Part shown: in pieces, positions 8,297 to 17,746 of the stretch
Numbering within the stretch: the first letter of the stretch is position 1
Layout of the letters: each line of letters begins with the position of its first letter
Assembly (NCBI GenBank): GCA_964483325.1
Contig: CAZAAW010000001.1
Coordinates: 1 to 64,000 of the forward strand
Direction of reading: 5' to 3'
Origin: CAZAAW01 sp964483325
GTDB lineage: Bacteria; Pseudomonadota; Alphaproteobacteria; Rhizobiales; Kaistiaceae
Length of the DNA stretch: 64,000 nt
Notes under the pieces: generated by a model
Databases searched by the model: none
What the model was told of the DNA's origin: nothing
Seen by the model: the letters and a program-made list of their open reading frames with translations, nothing else
Translations under genes and position numbers: made by a program

Positions 8297-8806
8297 GTGG
8301 GCCGGGAGTTAACCGGCCGCCCCCTTCCGATCAAGCGCTTTGTCATGCGCCGGCCGTGGCGAATCGCCGGCTTGGCTGGCCGTCCACGACTCCGGCAGGC
8401 ACGGGCCGCAGAGGTGTCGCTGCGGCGGCCCGGGCAGGGTCCGCAGCCGTCCATTGCGACGATTTCAGAAGCAACATATTGAAATTAAAAGGATATCGGG
8501 CTCCATCGGGGGGCTCATCACTCTCGTGTGAATTCTGCAACACACGCCGCCGAAACGCTTCGAACCCCTCCAAACATGAGGTTTCGCCGTTGCGCGGAAC
8601 CGCGGCTTAGCTATGGTTTGACCTGCAGGCCGCGGGTTACTGCGGTGTGTGTTCGACAGTCGGTCGCCCTGGGGTGGGGATCACAAAAGTCGGTCGAACT
8701 TAGCGGGGACTGGGACACTGCAGGCTCACCAGCCGAGGCTCTTCGGGGCGGACGCGAGCAAGCGGAAGACGAACCTGCCCCTGGATCAACCTTTGGAGGT
8801 CAGGAA
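8297..8806. other. non-coding region between tRNA-Ser and the porin gene
   Basis: No convincing gene is seen in these 510 bases. The open frames here are antisense tRNA translations or lack homology. The stretch should hold the tRNA-Ser promoter (minus strand) and the porin promoter and leader (plus strand). An AT-rich patch at about 8470-8495 stands out from the GC-rich surroundings. The porin ribosome site GGAGGT is at 8795-8800. Confidence 0.6.
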
Positions 8807-9892
8807 ATGACTATCAAGAAGCTCCTCCTCGGCTCCGCTGCAGCGATGCTCGTCGGTGGTGCCGCGCAGGCTGCGGACCTTTCGGTTGCCGAGCCCATCG
8901 ACTATGTTCGCGTCTGCGACGCCTTCGGCAACACCTACTGGTATTCTCCCGGCACCGACACCTGCCTGAGCGTCACCGGCTACGTCCGCTTGGACGCGCG
9001 CTTCGGCAACGGTATCGCCAACCCGGGCACGCAGAGCAACTATCTGCCGGGCGACTGGAAGTTCAACGCCAGCGCCGCACTGGCCGTTCAGGCCCGTTCG
9101 ATGACCGAGTGGGGTCCGCTGGTCGGCTATATGCGCTTTGAAGCCCAGGGCGATCGGGACTTCAACGGCGATGGTACGCTTGGCGTCGACGATCATGACG
9201 CCACGGTTCAGGAATACTACGCGTCGCTCGGCAACTTCCTAGTCGGTTTCACTGAATCGACCTATGCCTACGGCTACAACGTGCCGTTCCGCGTCATCAA
9301 CAACTTCGGTGACCTGACCCTCGGCAACAAGACCCAGGTCCGCTTCGGCTTCGCCGCCGGCGGCTGGGGCGTCGCGGTCGGCCTCGAAGATCCGCGTGAG
9401 CGCGCTCTGAGCTCCAACCCGGCGACGATGGACTTCCCGGATATCGCCGCTCGCCTGACTGGCAATTTCGGCGTCATCAGCGGTCAGCTGTCGGCTGGTT
9501 ACGGCTCGCGTCTCTTCAACGACACGTGGGGCGTCCAGCTCGGCCTGACGGCCGACCTCAGCTCGATCTCGGCTGGCGATCAGCTGCGTGTCGTGGCTGC
9601 CTGGTCTGACACGGGACCGGAATGGGTTTCGGGCAACCTCGCCGATGACGGCACTGGCACCTACTGGGCTGCCATGGCGTCCTTCACCCACGTCTTCAAC
9701 CCGAACTGGGGCGCGTCGATCTTCGGGTCGTATGCTTCCGGTCCGATCTCGGGTGATGCCTGGCAGGCCGCGTTCGTCGCGCAGTTCACGCCGGTTACCA
9801 ACTTCACCATCTCCGGTGAACTCGGTTACCAGGACAAGCAGACGAACACCGGCGCCTTCAACGGCACGATCCGCTTCCAGCGCTCGTTCTGA
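8807..9892 (+). CDS. major outer-membrane porin (Omp2b/RopA family)
   Basis: A 361-residue porin with a clear signal peptide (MTIKKLLLGSAAAMLVGGAAQA, cleaved before ADLSV). Near the mature N-terminus it has YVRVCDAFGNTYWYSPGTDTC, the two-cysteine signature of rhizobial Porin_2 proteins, and it ends in phenylalanine (RFQRSF) as beta-barrels do. It forms a general diffusion channel. I chose the start at 8807 because GGAGGT sits 6 bases upstream and the signal peptide follows; a longer frame upstream has no support. It appears to be a single-gene unit, closed by a strong terminator at 9917-9949. Confidence 0.93.
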   Translation: MTIKKLLLGSAAAMLVGGAAQAADLSVAEPIDYVRVCDAFGNTYWYSPGTDTCLSVTGYVRLDARFGNGIANPGTQSNYLPGDWKFNASAALAVQARSMTEWGPLVGYMRFEAQGDRDFNGDGTLGVDDHDATVQEYYASLGNFLVGFTESTYAYGYNVPFRVINNFGDLTLGNKTQVRFGFAAGGWGVAVGLEDPRERALSSNPATMDFPDIAARLTGNFGVISGQLSAGYGSRLFNDTWGVQLGLTADLSSISAGDQLRVVAAWSDTGPEWVSGNLADDGTGTYWAAMASFTHVFNPNWGASIFGSYASGPISGDAWQAAFVAQFTPVTNFTISGELGYQDKQTNTGAFNGTIRFQRSF

Positions 9893-10203
9893 TCGACGGC
9901 TGTACAGTCTTGATGGAAGGCCCGGCGGGAAACCGCCGGGCCTTCTGCTTTTTGAGGACCCTGTCACCCGGGAAGTCCGTCACAGATGTGCATGGCCTCC
10001 GGCGGACCGTGCGGGCAGCTTTTCCCGGGTTGTGCTCTTTGATATGTCGCTAAGATGCCGGGGCGCTGGACATCCGGCACATTCGGCCTGCTTTGGCGGC
10101 CTGATCCCTGATCGGGTCTCCAAGGAAGAAATCATGAGCTAGAAGAACAGGTTGCGTAAGCGCTTTCGCGCGCGGACCTCGGATCGGAGTGCGGGCGCGG
10201 GCG
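9893..10203. other. intergenic region between porin and the OmpA/BON operon
   Basis: Apart from the porin terminator I see no gene in these 311 bases. A good ribosome-site-like AAGGAAG precedes an ATG at 10134 that is stopped after two codons (ATG-AGC-TAG); it may be chance or a tiny leader frame. The promoter of the OmpA/BON operon should lie here. Confidence 0.45.
9917..9949 (+). terminator. rho-independent terminator of the porin gene
   Basis: A perfect 12-bp stem (AAGGCCCGGCGG with CCGCCGGGCCTT) and a GAAA loop are followed by a pyrimidine-rich tail ending in a T run, 24 bases after the porin stop. Confidence 0.9.
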
Positions 10204-12330
10204 ATGAGGGTGATCCGCGGTTGGCTGTTTCCGCTCGTCCTCGTCAGTCTTGTGCTGGCCGCGGCAGGCGTCGCCCTCCGTGCCGGGCCGATCGAGGCGG
10301 GCCTCGCCGGGGAGATCACGGCGCGCCTGGCGGAGACCTCGGAACGCTGGGCATCGGTCTCGGTGAGTGGTCGGGACGTCACGCTTTCCGGCACGGCTCC
10401 GTCGACCGATGCGCGCGATATCGCCATCGGTGCGATCCAGAGCGTCTGGGGCGTCGCGGCGGTCCATGACAGAAGCGGGCTGATCCCGCTGGCCGATCCC
10501 TTCGAATGGCGCGTCGGCAAGTCGGCCTCGGGCGTGACGCTGACCGGCTATGTTCCGTCGGACCCGACGCGCGCCAAGGTGCGCGACGCCACCGCGGCGA
10601 CCAATCCGGGCGCCGCCATCCGCGATGTTACCGAGTTGGCGCGCGGCGCGCCGGAGCATTTCGATGCCGCGGCGGCCTTCGCCCTCCGCCTGATCCAGAC
10701 CTTCCGCGAGGGTTCGGTCGGCCTTTCCGGCAACACCGTGACGGTGGACGGCATGGCCGCCGACCGGGAGCGCTTCGCCACGGCCGAGGAACTTGTGCGC
10801 TCCGGCGTTCCGGAAGGTGTTGTTCTCGCCAAGGCCGATGTCCGGCCGCCGCTGGCGGAGCCGTTCGTCTGGTCGGTGGATTATGACGGCGCCACCGCGG
10901 TCCTGACGGGCAACGTGCCGGACCGGGAGCTTGCCGAACAGCTTGCCGACGCCACGGCGGCGGCGATCGGCGGCAAGCCGGTCGACGATCGCACGGAACT
11001 GGCGTCGGGCGCTCCCGATCATTTCACCGATATGGTGGACCAGTCGCTCAAGCTGCTGGAACACCTGGGAAGCGGCCGCGTCGCGTTGACCGGCTCGCGG
11101 CTGGAGGTCAACGGGCGCGCCCGCACACTGGACGACTACGACACGCTGACAGCGGCTCTCGCGGCGCCGGCGCCGCCCGGCATGACGATCGCGGCCCATG
11201 ACATCACGCCGGCCATCGTCGAGCCCTACCGCTGGCAGGCCACCCTGGCGGCGCCCGGCGTGGAGCTGAACGGCTTCATGCCGTCGTCGGACGCCCAGAC
11301 GGAGGTCCTCGATGCTGCGCGGCGGCTTTTCGGGGCCGAGCGCGTCGTCGACCGGACGCGCATCGCCGACGGAGCGCCGAAGATGGATTGGATCGGCGCC
11401 GCCAAATTCGGGCTGGGACAGCTTGCCTACCTGTCGGGCGGCTCGGCGAGCGTGATCGGCCAGACCTATTCGGTGATCGGCATTGCCGCCACGTCGCAGT
11501 CGTTCGAGGCGATTTCGGGCGAATTGCAGAAGACGCTGCCGGCGAGCCTCGATCTCGGCGAGGCGCGCGTCACGCCGCCCTTTGCCTCGCCCTATCGCTT
11601 CACGGCCGAAATGTCGCCAGGCGGGCTGAAGCTGAGCGGCGTCGCGCCGGACGAGACGACCCGCCAGACGCTTCGCAAGGCGGCGGCGGAACGCTTCGCC
11701 GAACAGCCGACTACGGATGAGATCGAACTCGGCAGCGGGGCGCCGGACGGCTTTGCGGCGGTCGCCACCGCGGCGCTGCAGGCGGTCAGCCGGCTCGAGG
11801 GCGGCACGGCGGATATCGCCGATCGCGCCGTTACCCTGCGCGGCACGGCGCCCTTTGCCGGGGCGGCCGAGCGCATCAAGGCCCAGCTCGAGGGGGCGCT
11901 GCCGGAGGGGTTCGTGCTCAACGCCAATCTGGCGCTGTCGAGCCCGCAGACGCGCGTCACGCCGGCCGAGTGCCAGACCCTTCTCGGCCAAGAGTTGGCC
12001 AAAGGCGGCATCCAGTTCGGCAAGGGCGAGGCGGACATCGCGCCTGAGAGCGAAGGCCTTCTCGACCGCCTGGCGGCGCTTGTCGATCGCTGCCCGGAGG
12101 CAAAGATCGAGATCGGCGGCCACACCGATTCCGGCGGCTCGACGCGGCGCAACCGGGATCTCAGCCAGGCGCGCGCCGACGCCGTCATGCGCTATCTGGT
12201 CGATGCCGGCATTGCCGAGGAAAGGCTGACCGCGGTTGGCTATGGCGAAACCAAGCCGATCGCCAGTAACGATACCGAAGAAGGCCGTGCACAGAATCGG
12301 CGCATAGAGTTTACTGTTCAGGAACCCTGA
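10204..12330 (+). CDS. OmpA-family protein with multiple BON-like repeats
   Basis: About 708 residues. One N-terminal membrane anchor or signal segment (LFPLVLVSLVLAAAGVALRAG) is followed by repeated BON-like units. Each carries V-x-L-x-G-type strands (VTLSGTAPS, VTLTGYVPS, AVLTGNVPD, VELNGFMPS, LKLSGVAPD) with short helices between. The last 120 residues are an OmpA-like peptidoglycan-binding domain (IEIGGHTDSGGSTRRNRDLS, then LTAVGYGETKPIASN and QNRRIEFTV). It probably tethers the envelope to peptidoglycan from the inner membrane or periplasm. A GTG at 10189 would add five residues. Two membrane proteins follow at once (12336, 12473), suggesting one operon and a shared envelope role. Confidence 0.85.
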   Translation: MRVIRGWLFPLVLVSLVLAAAGVALRAGPIEAGLAGEITARLAETSERWASVSVSGRDVTLSGTAPSTDARDIAIGAIQSVWGVAAVHDRSGLIPLADPFEWRVGKSASGVTLTGYVPSDPTRAKVRDATAATNPGAAIRDVTELARGAPEHFDAAAAFALRLIQTFREGSVGLSGNTVTVDGMAADRERFATAEELVRSGVPEGVVLAKADVRPPLAEPFVWSVDYDGATAVLTGNVPDRELAEQLADATAAAIGGKPVDDRTELASGAPDHFTDMVDQSLKLLEHLGSGRVALTGSRLEVNGRARTLDDYDTLTAALAAPAPPGMTIAAHDITPAIVEPYRWQATLAAPGVELNGFMPSSDAQTEVLDAARRLFGAERVVDRTRIADGAPKMDWIGAAKFGLGQLAYLSGGSASVIGQTYSVIGIAATSQSFEAISGELQKTLPASLDLGEARVTPPFASPYRFTAEMSPGGLKLSGVAPDETTRQTLRKAAAERFAEQPTTDEIELGSGAPDGFAAVATAALQAVSRLEGGTADIADRAVTLRGTAPFAGAAERIKAQLEGALPEGFVLNANLALSSPQTRVTPAECQTLLGQELAKGGIQFGKGEADIAPESEGLLDRLAALVDRCPEAKIEIGGHTDSGGSTRRNRDLSQARADAVMRYLVDAGIAEERLTAVGYGETKPIASNDTEEGRAQNRRIEFTVQEP

Positions 12331-12335
12331 CAATT

Positions 12336-12476
12336 ATGCTGTTCCTGGCTGCACAATATTGGGTCTTCGTGCTGCTGGCCGTAGTGGCCGGCATCGCGGT
12401 CGGCTGGTTTGCTGCCTCGCCGGCGGGGCGGGCGCGCGCGCATTCCCGGCGTGCGCCGCGCAGGCGATCGTCATGA
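12336..12476 (+). CDS. small single-pass membrane protein (46 residues)
   Basis: A short gene starting MLFLAAQYWVFVLLAVVAGI, a single hydrophobic helix followed by a basic tail (RARAHSRRAPRRRSS). It begins 5 bases after the OmpA/BON stop, and its stop overlaps the next gene's ATG (TCATGA at 12471-12476). That overlap plus the membrane helix argues that it is translated. The basic tail predicts a cytoplasmic C-terminus. Function unknown; it probably works with the two flanking envelope proteins (inference). Confidence 0.6.
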   Translation: MLFLAAQYWVFVLLAVVAGIAVGWFAASPAGRARAHSRRAPRRRSS

Positions 12477-13858
12477 TCCGCCTCCTGGCGGAGCTGTGGG
12501 CCCTGCTGGCAGCCGCCTTTGCGATCGGCGCGATCCTCGGCTGGGCCATCTTCCTCTGGTTCGACCGGACCGAGGCGGCGTATGAGCAGCGCGATCTGGC
12601 GGACTTCTTCGGCCGCGTCCTGAACCGCATCCGGCCGCGGGCGCCGATCGGCCCGCCCGTCATGGCGACGGTCGCCATTGCCGACACGCCGCCGGAACCG
12701 GCGCTGCCAGATGACGAGGTGTTTGCCGAAGAACGGCTCGATCCGGCGCGCGACTTGCGCCTGAAGGTCCAGGCGAGCAGCCTGGCGGCGGCCTGGACTT
12801 CGGCGCGCGAAGGCCGGCCGCCGGCCGAAGAGGAGAGCGCGCCAGAACCTTCCGCATCCTGGCCTGCCGGCAAGCCTGCGGAAGCCTACTGGCCAGCCGA
12901 GATCCGGGGCGAATCCTGGATCGCCGAGGCGAGCGAACCGGCCTGGATCACCGAACCGACAACCGAGCCGGAGGCGGCGCCGGCTGTCGTCTCGTCTCCG
13001 GCCGAGCCGGCGCGGCCCGACTGGCTCGACGATATCGATCGCGACTGGCCCTTCGAAGCGGCCGGCTGGCCGTCGCCGGCACCGGCACGCGAGGAGGGAT
13101 GGCAGCCTGCCGACGAGGCGGCATCGGCGCCCGATACGGCCTTTGCCGGCGTGCCGCCCGTGGCGATGACGCCGCTGGCGGACGAGATCTGGGAGCAGGA
13201 CGACGAGGAAGAAGCGCCGGCTGAGCCGGCGACGGCCACCGACGCGGAGGCGGGGGAAGCCGTGCAGGCGGCGCTGAAGCAGATCGCCACCGCGCCGCCG
13301 GCTCCCATCGATGTCGATGATGTCTGGCCGCCGGCGCCGAAGCCCGATGCTGCCGGGCCGGGCGAGGACGCTCCGCCAGATCGCGAGGCAGCCATAGGCG
13401 CGGCGGCTGCCGCGGCGATCACCATTCTCACCGGAGACGCCAGCGCCCCGCCGGAGGCGAGCACGGTCGACGAGGGATCGGGGGCCGCGCCAAAAGATGC
13501 TCCGCTGGCGTCACCGGAAAAGGACATCGGCGACGTTGCGGCACCGCTGGAGACAGATGCGGTCGCATCCACGGCTGGCGCCGGCGGCTCAGCCGATGCG
13601 CCGGCGACGCGACCGCCGCGCGAGGATATTGCTCCCGGGAGCGGCGATGATCTCAAGCAGATCCGCGGCATCGGCAAGGCCAACGAGACGCGGCTGCACA
13701 AGCTCGGCATTCACCGCCTGGCGCAGATCGCCGCCTGGAACGAAGCCGAGCAGCGCTGGATGAGCGAGCAGTTCGGCTTTGCCGGCCGTGTCGAGCGTGA
13801 AGACTGGGTCGGCCAGTCGCAGCGCCTGCTGAAGGGGCGGACCGGCCGGCAGGCCTAG
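12473..13858 (+). CDS. membrane-anchored, Ala/Pro/Glu-rich protein with C-terminal helix-hairpin-helix domain
   Basis: A 461-residue protein. Residues 2-27 form a membrane helix (LLAELWALLAAAFAIGAILG). Residues about 60-395 are low-complexity, acidic and proline/alanine-rich with repeated Trp-Pro elements (ASWPAGKP, AYWPAEI). The last 65 residues carry a helix-hairpin-helix fold (DDLKQIRGIGKANETRLHKL, then GIHRLAQIAAWNEAEQRWM) of the type also fused to some NADH dehydrogenase and ribosomal L21 proteins. I chose the start at 12473, where the ATG overlaps the upstream small gene's stop. It is third in the operon with the OmpA/BON protein and ends 2 bases from the convergent slt stop. The exact role is unknown. 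Confidence 0.72.
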   Translation: MIRLLAELWALLAAAFAIGAILGWAIFLWFDRTEAAYEQRDLADFFGRVLNRIRPRAPIGPPVMATVAIADTPPEPALPDDEVFAEERLDPARDLRLKVQASSLAAAWTSAREGRPPAEEESAPEPSASWPAGKPAEAYWPAEIRGESWIAEASEPAWITEPTTEPEAAPAVVSSPAEPARPDWLDDIDRDWPFEAAGWPSPAPAREEGWQPADEAASAPDTAFAGVPPVAMTPLADEIWEQDDEEEAPAEPATATDAEAGEAVQAALKQIATAPPAPIDVDDVWPPAPKPDAAGPGEDAPPDREAAIGAAAAAAITILTGDASAPPEASTVDEGSGAAPKDAPLASPEKDIGDVAAPLETDAVASTAGAGGSADAPATRPPREDIAPGSGDDLKQIRGIGKANETRLHKLGIHRLAQIAAWNEAEQRWMSEQFGFAGRVEREDWVGQSQRLLKGRTGRQA

Positions 13859-13860
13859 GC

Positions 13861-16050
13861 TCAGCCGCCGCGGCGCAGGTCGGCTTCGATCATCAGGCGC
13901 GGCTCGCCGAGACGGACGCGATAGACCTGCAGGTTCTCGATCGTGCGTTGCACATAGTTGCGGGTTTCGGCGAACGGGATGCGCTCGATCCAGTCGATGA
14001 CGTCGACCTTGGGATCGCGCGGATCACCATAGGCGGCCACCCATTCGCGGACGCGCCGCGGCCCGGCATTGTAGGCCGCGAAGGTCATCACGTAGGAGCC
14101 GCCGAACTGCTGGAAGAGCTCGCCGAGATGAGCGGCGCCGAGCGTCGCGTTGTAGCTCGGGTCGCGCGTCAGGCGCGATTCGGAATAGGCGACGCCGATG
14201 GCCCGTGCCGTCTGCTTGGCCGTTCCCGGCATCAGCTGCATCAGGCCGCGGGCGCCGGCGCGGCTGACCGCCGCCGGGTTGAAGGCGCTTTCCTGCCGAG
14301 CGATGGCATAGACCATCGGCTGCTCGACATAGGAGGTGTTGGCCGAGGCCGGGATCGCCGCCGTCGGGAAGGCGAGGGCATCCACCGGCAGGCCGCGCGA
14401 CTGGGCGGTCTTGCCGATCTGCAGCGCCAGCTGATGATCGCCGCGCTTCTCGGCGCTGGCGGCGAGTAGGGCGATTTCGGTCGGGTCGGTCAGCGTGTCG
14501 GCGAGATAGCGCGCGAACAGCGCAGCATCGGACTCGCGGTCGAGGCTGACCAGCCGGTCGATGGCCCGCACCAGCGGATTGGCGGCGTAGCGCTGGCGGG
14601 CTGCCTGGTCGGCCCGCGGCGGCGCCGACAGCGCCAGCGTTCCGCCGCGCAGGCGGTTGATCGCCAGCTGTCCATAGAAGGTCGTCGGATAGGCAGCGGC
14701 GCGGCGGAAGGCGTTCTCCGCCTCGCGCGCATTGCCGGCCGCTTCCATGGAGCGGCCGAGCCAGTAGGCGGCGCGCGACTGGCTGAGCGGCATGGAGGAG
14801 CTGTTGGCGAGCTCGGTGAAGTGCCGCGCCGCGGCGCGCGGATCCTTCAGGTAGCGCAGCGCGATCCAGCCGGCCTGGAACTCGGCCTCGACGCGCTCGA
14901 CGCGCTCCTGCGCCGAGTGGCCGGCGACGACCTGGTAGGCGAGCTTGGCGTTGCCCTGGTCAAGGAGCGTGCGCGAGACGGTCCGCCGCTGGCTGGACCA
15001 GGCTTCCGGATCGATGAGCTGCTTCGCGTCGCGCGGCGCCGACAGAAGAATCTTGGCCGCCTCGACGGGCTTGTTGGCAGCGCGCAGGAAGCGCACGCGG
15101 GCATAGAGGTAGCCGGGGTCCGAGCGCATGTCGGCCGGGACGGCGTTGAGGAGATCGCCGGCCTTGGCGTTGTTGCGGTTGACCGCCACCCAGGCATTGA
15201 CCAACTGCGGGAAGCTGCCGTTGAGCCGTTTGGCGGTGCGCAGCGCATCGTCGTTCTGGCCGTCATAGAGAAGCCGACTGATGCGGTAGCGGTGATCGGC
15301 GGCGGTCAGCACGTCGCTGAACTCGCCGAGGATCGCCTTTTCGGTCGACTCGGAGAAGGTCTGTTCGCGCCAGTACGGGCGGATCAGCGCCGCGACGTCG
15401 TTCTTGTGTCCTGTCGCCAGATAGGCGCGCGCCAGAAGCAGCACGCCCGCCTCCGAGGAGGGGCGGCGGCCGGCGGCGCCCAGCGCCTGGATGACGGCGG
15501 CCGGCGCCGGCTTCTCGCGCGCCAGCGCCTGTTCGTAGCGCAACCGCAGCAGCGCCTGGCCGGGCCAGCCGGGCACTTGGCTGATCGCTGCGGCGATGCG
15601 CGCCGCGCTGACCTCGGCCTGGCCGCTGGTGCCGATGATCCATTCCATGAGCAGGCTGTCGGCCTTGTCGGGCATGGCGCGGGCGACGCGCGTCGCGCCG
15701 TCGACATCGCCGGAGCGCAGGAGGTTCATGGCCGACTTGATGCCGAGGTCGCCATTGCTGATGGCCGAGACGATGGGGAGCTCGCGGGCGCTGGAGGGCT
15801 GCTCGGCAAGGCTCATGACGGCGCCGGCGCCGGAAATGAGATTGCCGATGAGATCGCCGCCGGCATTGGCCTGGGCGGCCGCTCGGTTCGGGTGCGGGCG
15901 GGGCAGGGGCGGCAAGGTCTGCGTGCTGTTGGCAGCCTCGGCGAGGCCAGGCGCCAGCAGGGCCGTGGACAGGAGAAGAAGGAGAGACAGCCTGCTCCGG
16001 CGTGATGCGGCACTGGCGGCCAGACGGCGCGTCGTTAGGCGGCTTTCCAT
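13861..16050 (-). CDS. slt: soluble lytic murein transglycosylase (Slt70 type)
   Basis: A 729-residue periplasmic enzyme that cleaves peptidoglycan with 1,6-anhydro product formation. It has a basic N-terminus and signal peptide (LSLLLLLSTALLAPGLAEA), then a long alpha-helical superhelix of TPR-like repeats (to about 550). The C-terminal SLT domain shows ARQESAFNPAAVSRAGARGL (catalytic Glu587), MQLMPGTA, the AAYNAGPRRV motif and ETRNYVQR. Length and order match Slt70. It is convergent with the OmpA/BON operon, with two bases between stop codons. Transcribed alone as far as can be seen. Confidence 0.93.
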   Translation of the reverse strand: MESRLTTRRLAASAASRRSRLSLLLLLSTALLAPGLAEAANSTQTLPPLPRPHPNRAAAQANAGGDLIGNLISGAGAVMSLAEQPSSARELPIVSAISNGDLGIKSAMNLLRSGDVDGATRVARAMPDKADSLLMEWIIGTSGQAEVSAARIAAAISQVPGWPGQALLRLRYEQALAREKPAPAAVIQALGAAGRRPSSEAGVLLLARAYLATGHKNDVAALIRPYWREQTFSESTEKAILGEFSDVLTAADHRYRISRLLYDGQNDDALRTAKRLNGSFPQLVNAWVAVNRNNAKAGDLLNAVPADMRSDPGYLYARVRFLRAANKPVEAAKILLSAPRDAKQLIDPEAWSSQRRTVSRTLLDQGNAKLAYQVVAGHSAQERVERVEAEFQAGWIALRYLKDPRAAARHFTELANSSSMPLSQSRAAYWLGRSMEAAGNAREAENAFRRAAAYPTTFYGQLAINRLRGGTLALSAPPRADQAARQRYAANPLVRAIDRLVSLDRESDAALFARYLADTLTDPTEIALLAASAEKRGDHQLALQIGKTAQSRGLPVDALAFPTAAIPASANTSYVEQPMVYAIARQESAFNPAAVSRAGARGLMQLMPGTAKQTARAIGVAYSESRLTRDPSYNATLGAAHLGELFQQFGGSYVMTFAAYNAGPRRVREWVAAYGDPRDPKVDVIDWIERIPFAETRNYVQRTIENLQVYRVRLGEPRLMIEADLRRGG

Positions 16051-16313
16051 AGGCCCGGTCTTCCCAGCTCGACCGGCCCCCCAAGCCGGTTCCCTTTACC
16101 CCCGATGCTGGCCGCGTTGCGCGGCCGAGGCTTTGTGGAGTGAAGTCTAGCCTAGTTCGGTATCGTCAACAAAGTCTTGCGGCCGATCGGCGCCAGGGCC
16201 CAATTGCAGCGCCGCAGGCGCCGGACTATGGTCGCGCCCATCCTGCAACGTGATCGTCATGTTCGCCGCTTCCGGGCCGGCAACAGACAGCAGAATCCGA
16301 AGAAGGCCATTCG

Positions 16314-17189
16314 ATGTTCAAGGGCTCCATCACCGCTCTCGTGACGCCCATGCGGGAGGGCGTGGTCGACGAGGCGGCATTCGCCGATTTCGTCGAATGG
16401 CAGATCAGCGAAGGCTCGCATGGGCTTGTGCCGGTCGGGACGACCGGCGAAAGCGCCACCCTGTCGCATGCCGAACACCGCCGCGTCGTCGAGATCTGCA
16501 TCGAGGTGGCGGCCGGGCGCGTGCCGGTGATCGCCGGCGCCGGATCGAACAACACCGCCGAAGCCATCGAACTCGCCCGCCATGCCGAGCAGGCCGGGGC
16601 CGATGCCGTGCTGGTCGTCACGCCCTATTACAACAAGCCGAACCAGGCGGGGCTGTACCAGCACTTCAAGGCGGTGAACGATGCCGTCGACCTGCCGATC
16701 ATCATCTACAACATTCCGCCGCGCTCGGTCGTCGACATGTCGGTGGAGACGATGGCCGAGCTCTTCAAGCTGCGGAACATCGTCGGCGTCAAGGACGCCA
16801 CCGCGCGGCTCGACCGGGTGAGCCTGCAGCGCGCCGCCATGGGTCCCGACTTCCTCCAGCTTTCCGGCGAGGATGCGACCGCCCTCGGCTTCATGGCGCA
16901 GGGTGGCCACGGCTGCATTTCGGTGACGGCGAATATCGCGCCGCGGCTCCTGTCGGAGTTCCAGGCCGCCTGCATGGCCGGCGACTATGCCACGGCGCTG
17001 TCCTATCAGGACCGGCTGATGCCGCTGCACCGCGCCCTGTTCGTCGAGCCCAACCCGGCCGGGCCGAAATATGCGCTGTCGGTGCTCGGCCGCATGGCGG
17101 AAGACCTGCGCCTGCCGATGGTGCCGCTGACAGAGCCGAGCCGGGAGGAGATTCGCGGCGCCATGCGGCATGCCGGGCTGATCAACTGA
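16314..17189 (+). CDS. dapA: 4-hydroxy-tetrahydrodipicolinate synthase
   Basis: A 291-residue TIM-barrel enzyme condensing pyruvate with aspartate semialdehyde, the first committed step to diaminopimelate and lysine. Visible motifs: GSITALVTPM at the start, GTTGES (residues 43-48), VTPYYNKP, the active-site tyrosine in IIYNIPPRS (Tyr132) and the Schiff-base lysine in GVKDAT (Lys160). Length is standard. A GAAGAAGG site precedes the ATG. smpB follows by 10 bases, a common alphaproteobacterial pairing. Confidence 0.97.
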   Translation: MFKGSITALVTPMREGVVDEAAFADFVEWQISEGSHGLVPVGTTGESATLSHAEHRRVVEICIEVAAGRVPVIAGAGSNNTAEAIELARHAEQAGADAVLVVTPYYNKPNQAGLYQHFKAVNDAVDLPIIIYNIPPRSVVDMSVETMAELFKLRNIVGVKDATARLDRVSLQRAAMGPDFLQLSGEDATALGFMAQGGHGCISVTANIAPRLLSEFQAACMAGDYATALSYQDRLMPLHRALFVEPNPAGPKYALSVLGRMAEDLRLPMVPLTEPSREEIRGAMRHAGLIN

Positions 17190-17199
17190 GGCCCGGGTC

Positions 17200-17673
17200 A
17201 TGGCGGCCAAGAAGGATGAGCCGCGCCGGCTCGCCGCGGTCAACCGGCGGGCGCGCTTCGATTACGAGATCGGCCAGACCTTCGAGGCCGGCATTGCCCT
17301 GACCGGCACGGAGGTGAAATCGCTGCGCGGCGGCAAGAGCACGATCGGCGAATCCTATGCCGGCGAGTCCGGCGGCGAGATCTGGCTCTATAATGCCTAC
17401 ATTCCGGAATACCTTGAGGCCAACCGCTTCAATCACGAGACCAAGCGGCCGCGGAAGCTGCTCCTGCACAAGCGCGAGATCGCCCGGCTCTCGCAGGCGG
17501 TCCAGCGCGAGGGCATGACCATCGTGCCGTTGCGCATCTATTTCAACGACCGCGGCCGCGCCAAGGTCGAGATCGCCCTGGCGCGGGGCAAGAAGCTGCA
17601 TGACAAGCGCGAGACGGAGAAGGCGCGCGACTGGAACAGGGAGAAGAGCCGCCTCCTGCGCGATCGCGGATGA
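17200..17673 (+). CDS. smpB: SsrA-binding protein SmpB
   Basis: A 157-residue basic protein with the SmpB signatures VNRRARFDYEI, LTGTEVKSLR, GESYAGE and a lysine/arginine-rich tail (KLHDKRETEKARDWNREKSR). It binds tmRNA and delivers it to stalled ribosomes for trans-translation. It starts 10 bases after dapA and is probably co-transcribed with it. Confidence 0.97.
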   Translation: MAAKKDEPRRLAAVNRRARFDYEIGQTFEAGIALTGTEVKSLRGGKSTIGESYAGESGGEIWLYNAYIPEYLEANRFNHETKRPRKLLLHKREIARLSQAVQREGMTIVPLRIYFNDRGRAKVEIALARGKKLHDKRETEKARDWNREKSRLLRDRG

Positions 17674-17746
17674 GGCCGAAGGCTGCCCGGACACTCGTCT
17701 GACTCGGCACCGCCCTGCCGGCGGTGCCCTATCGTGGGGAAGAGCT

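Noticed and set aside
8203..8610. 135-residue plus-strand frame over tRNA-Ser
   Set aside because: Its N-terminus is the well-known antisense translation of a serine tRNA; the rest lacks homology.
10132..12333. 733-residue open frame on the minus strand
   Set aside because: Antisense to the OmpA/BON gene, Arg/Ala/Gly-rich without motifs; a shadow frame.
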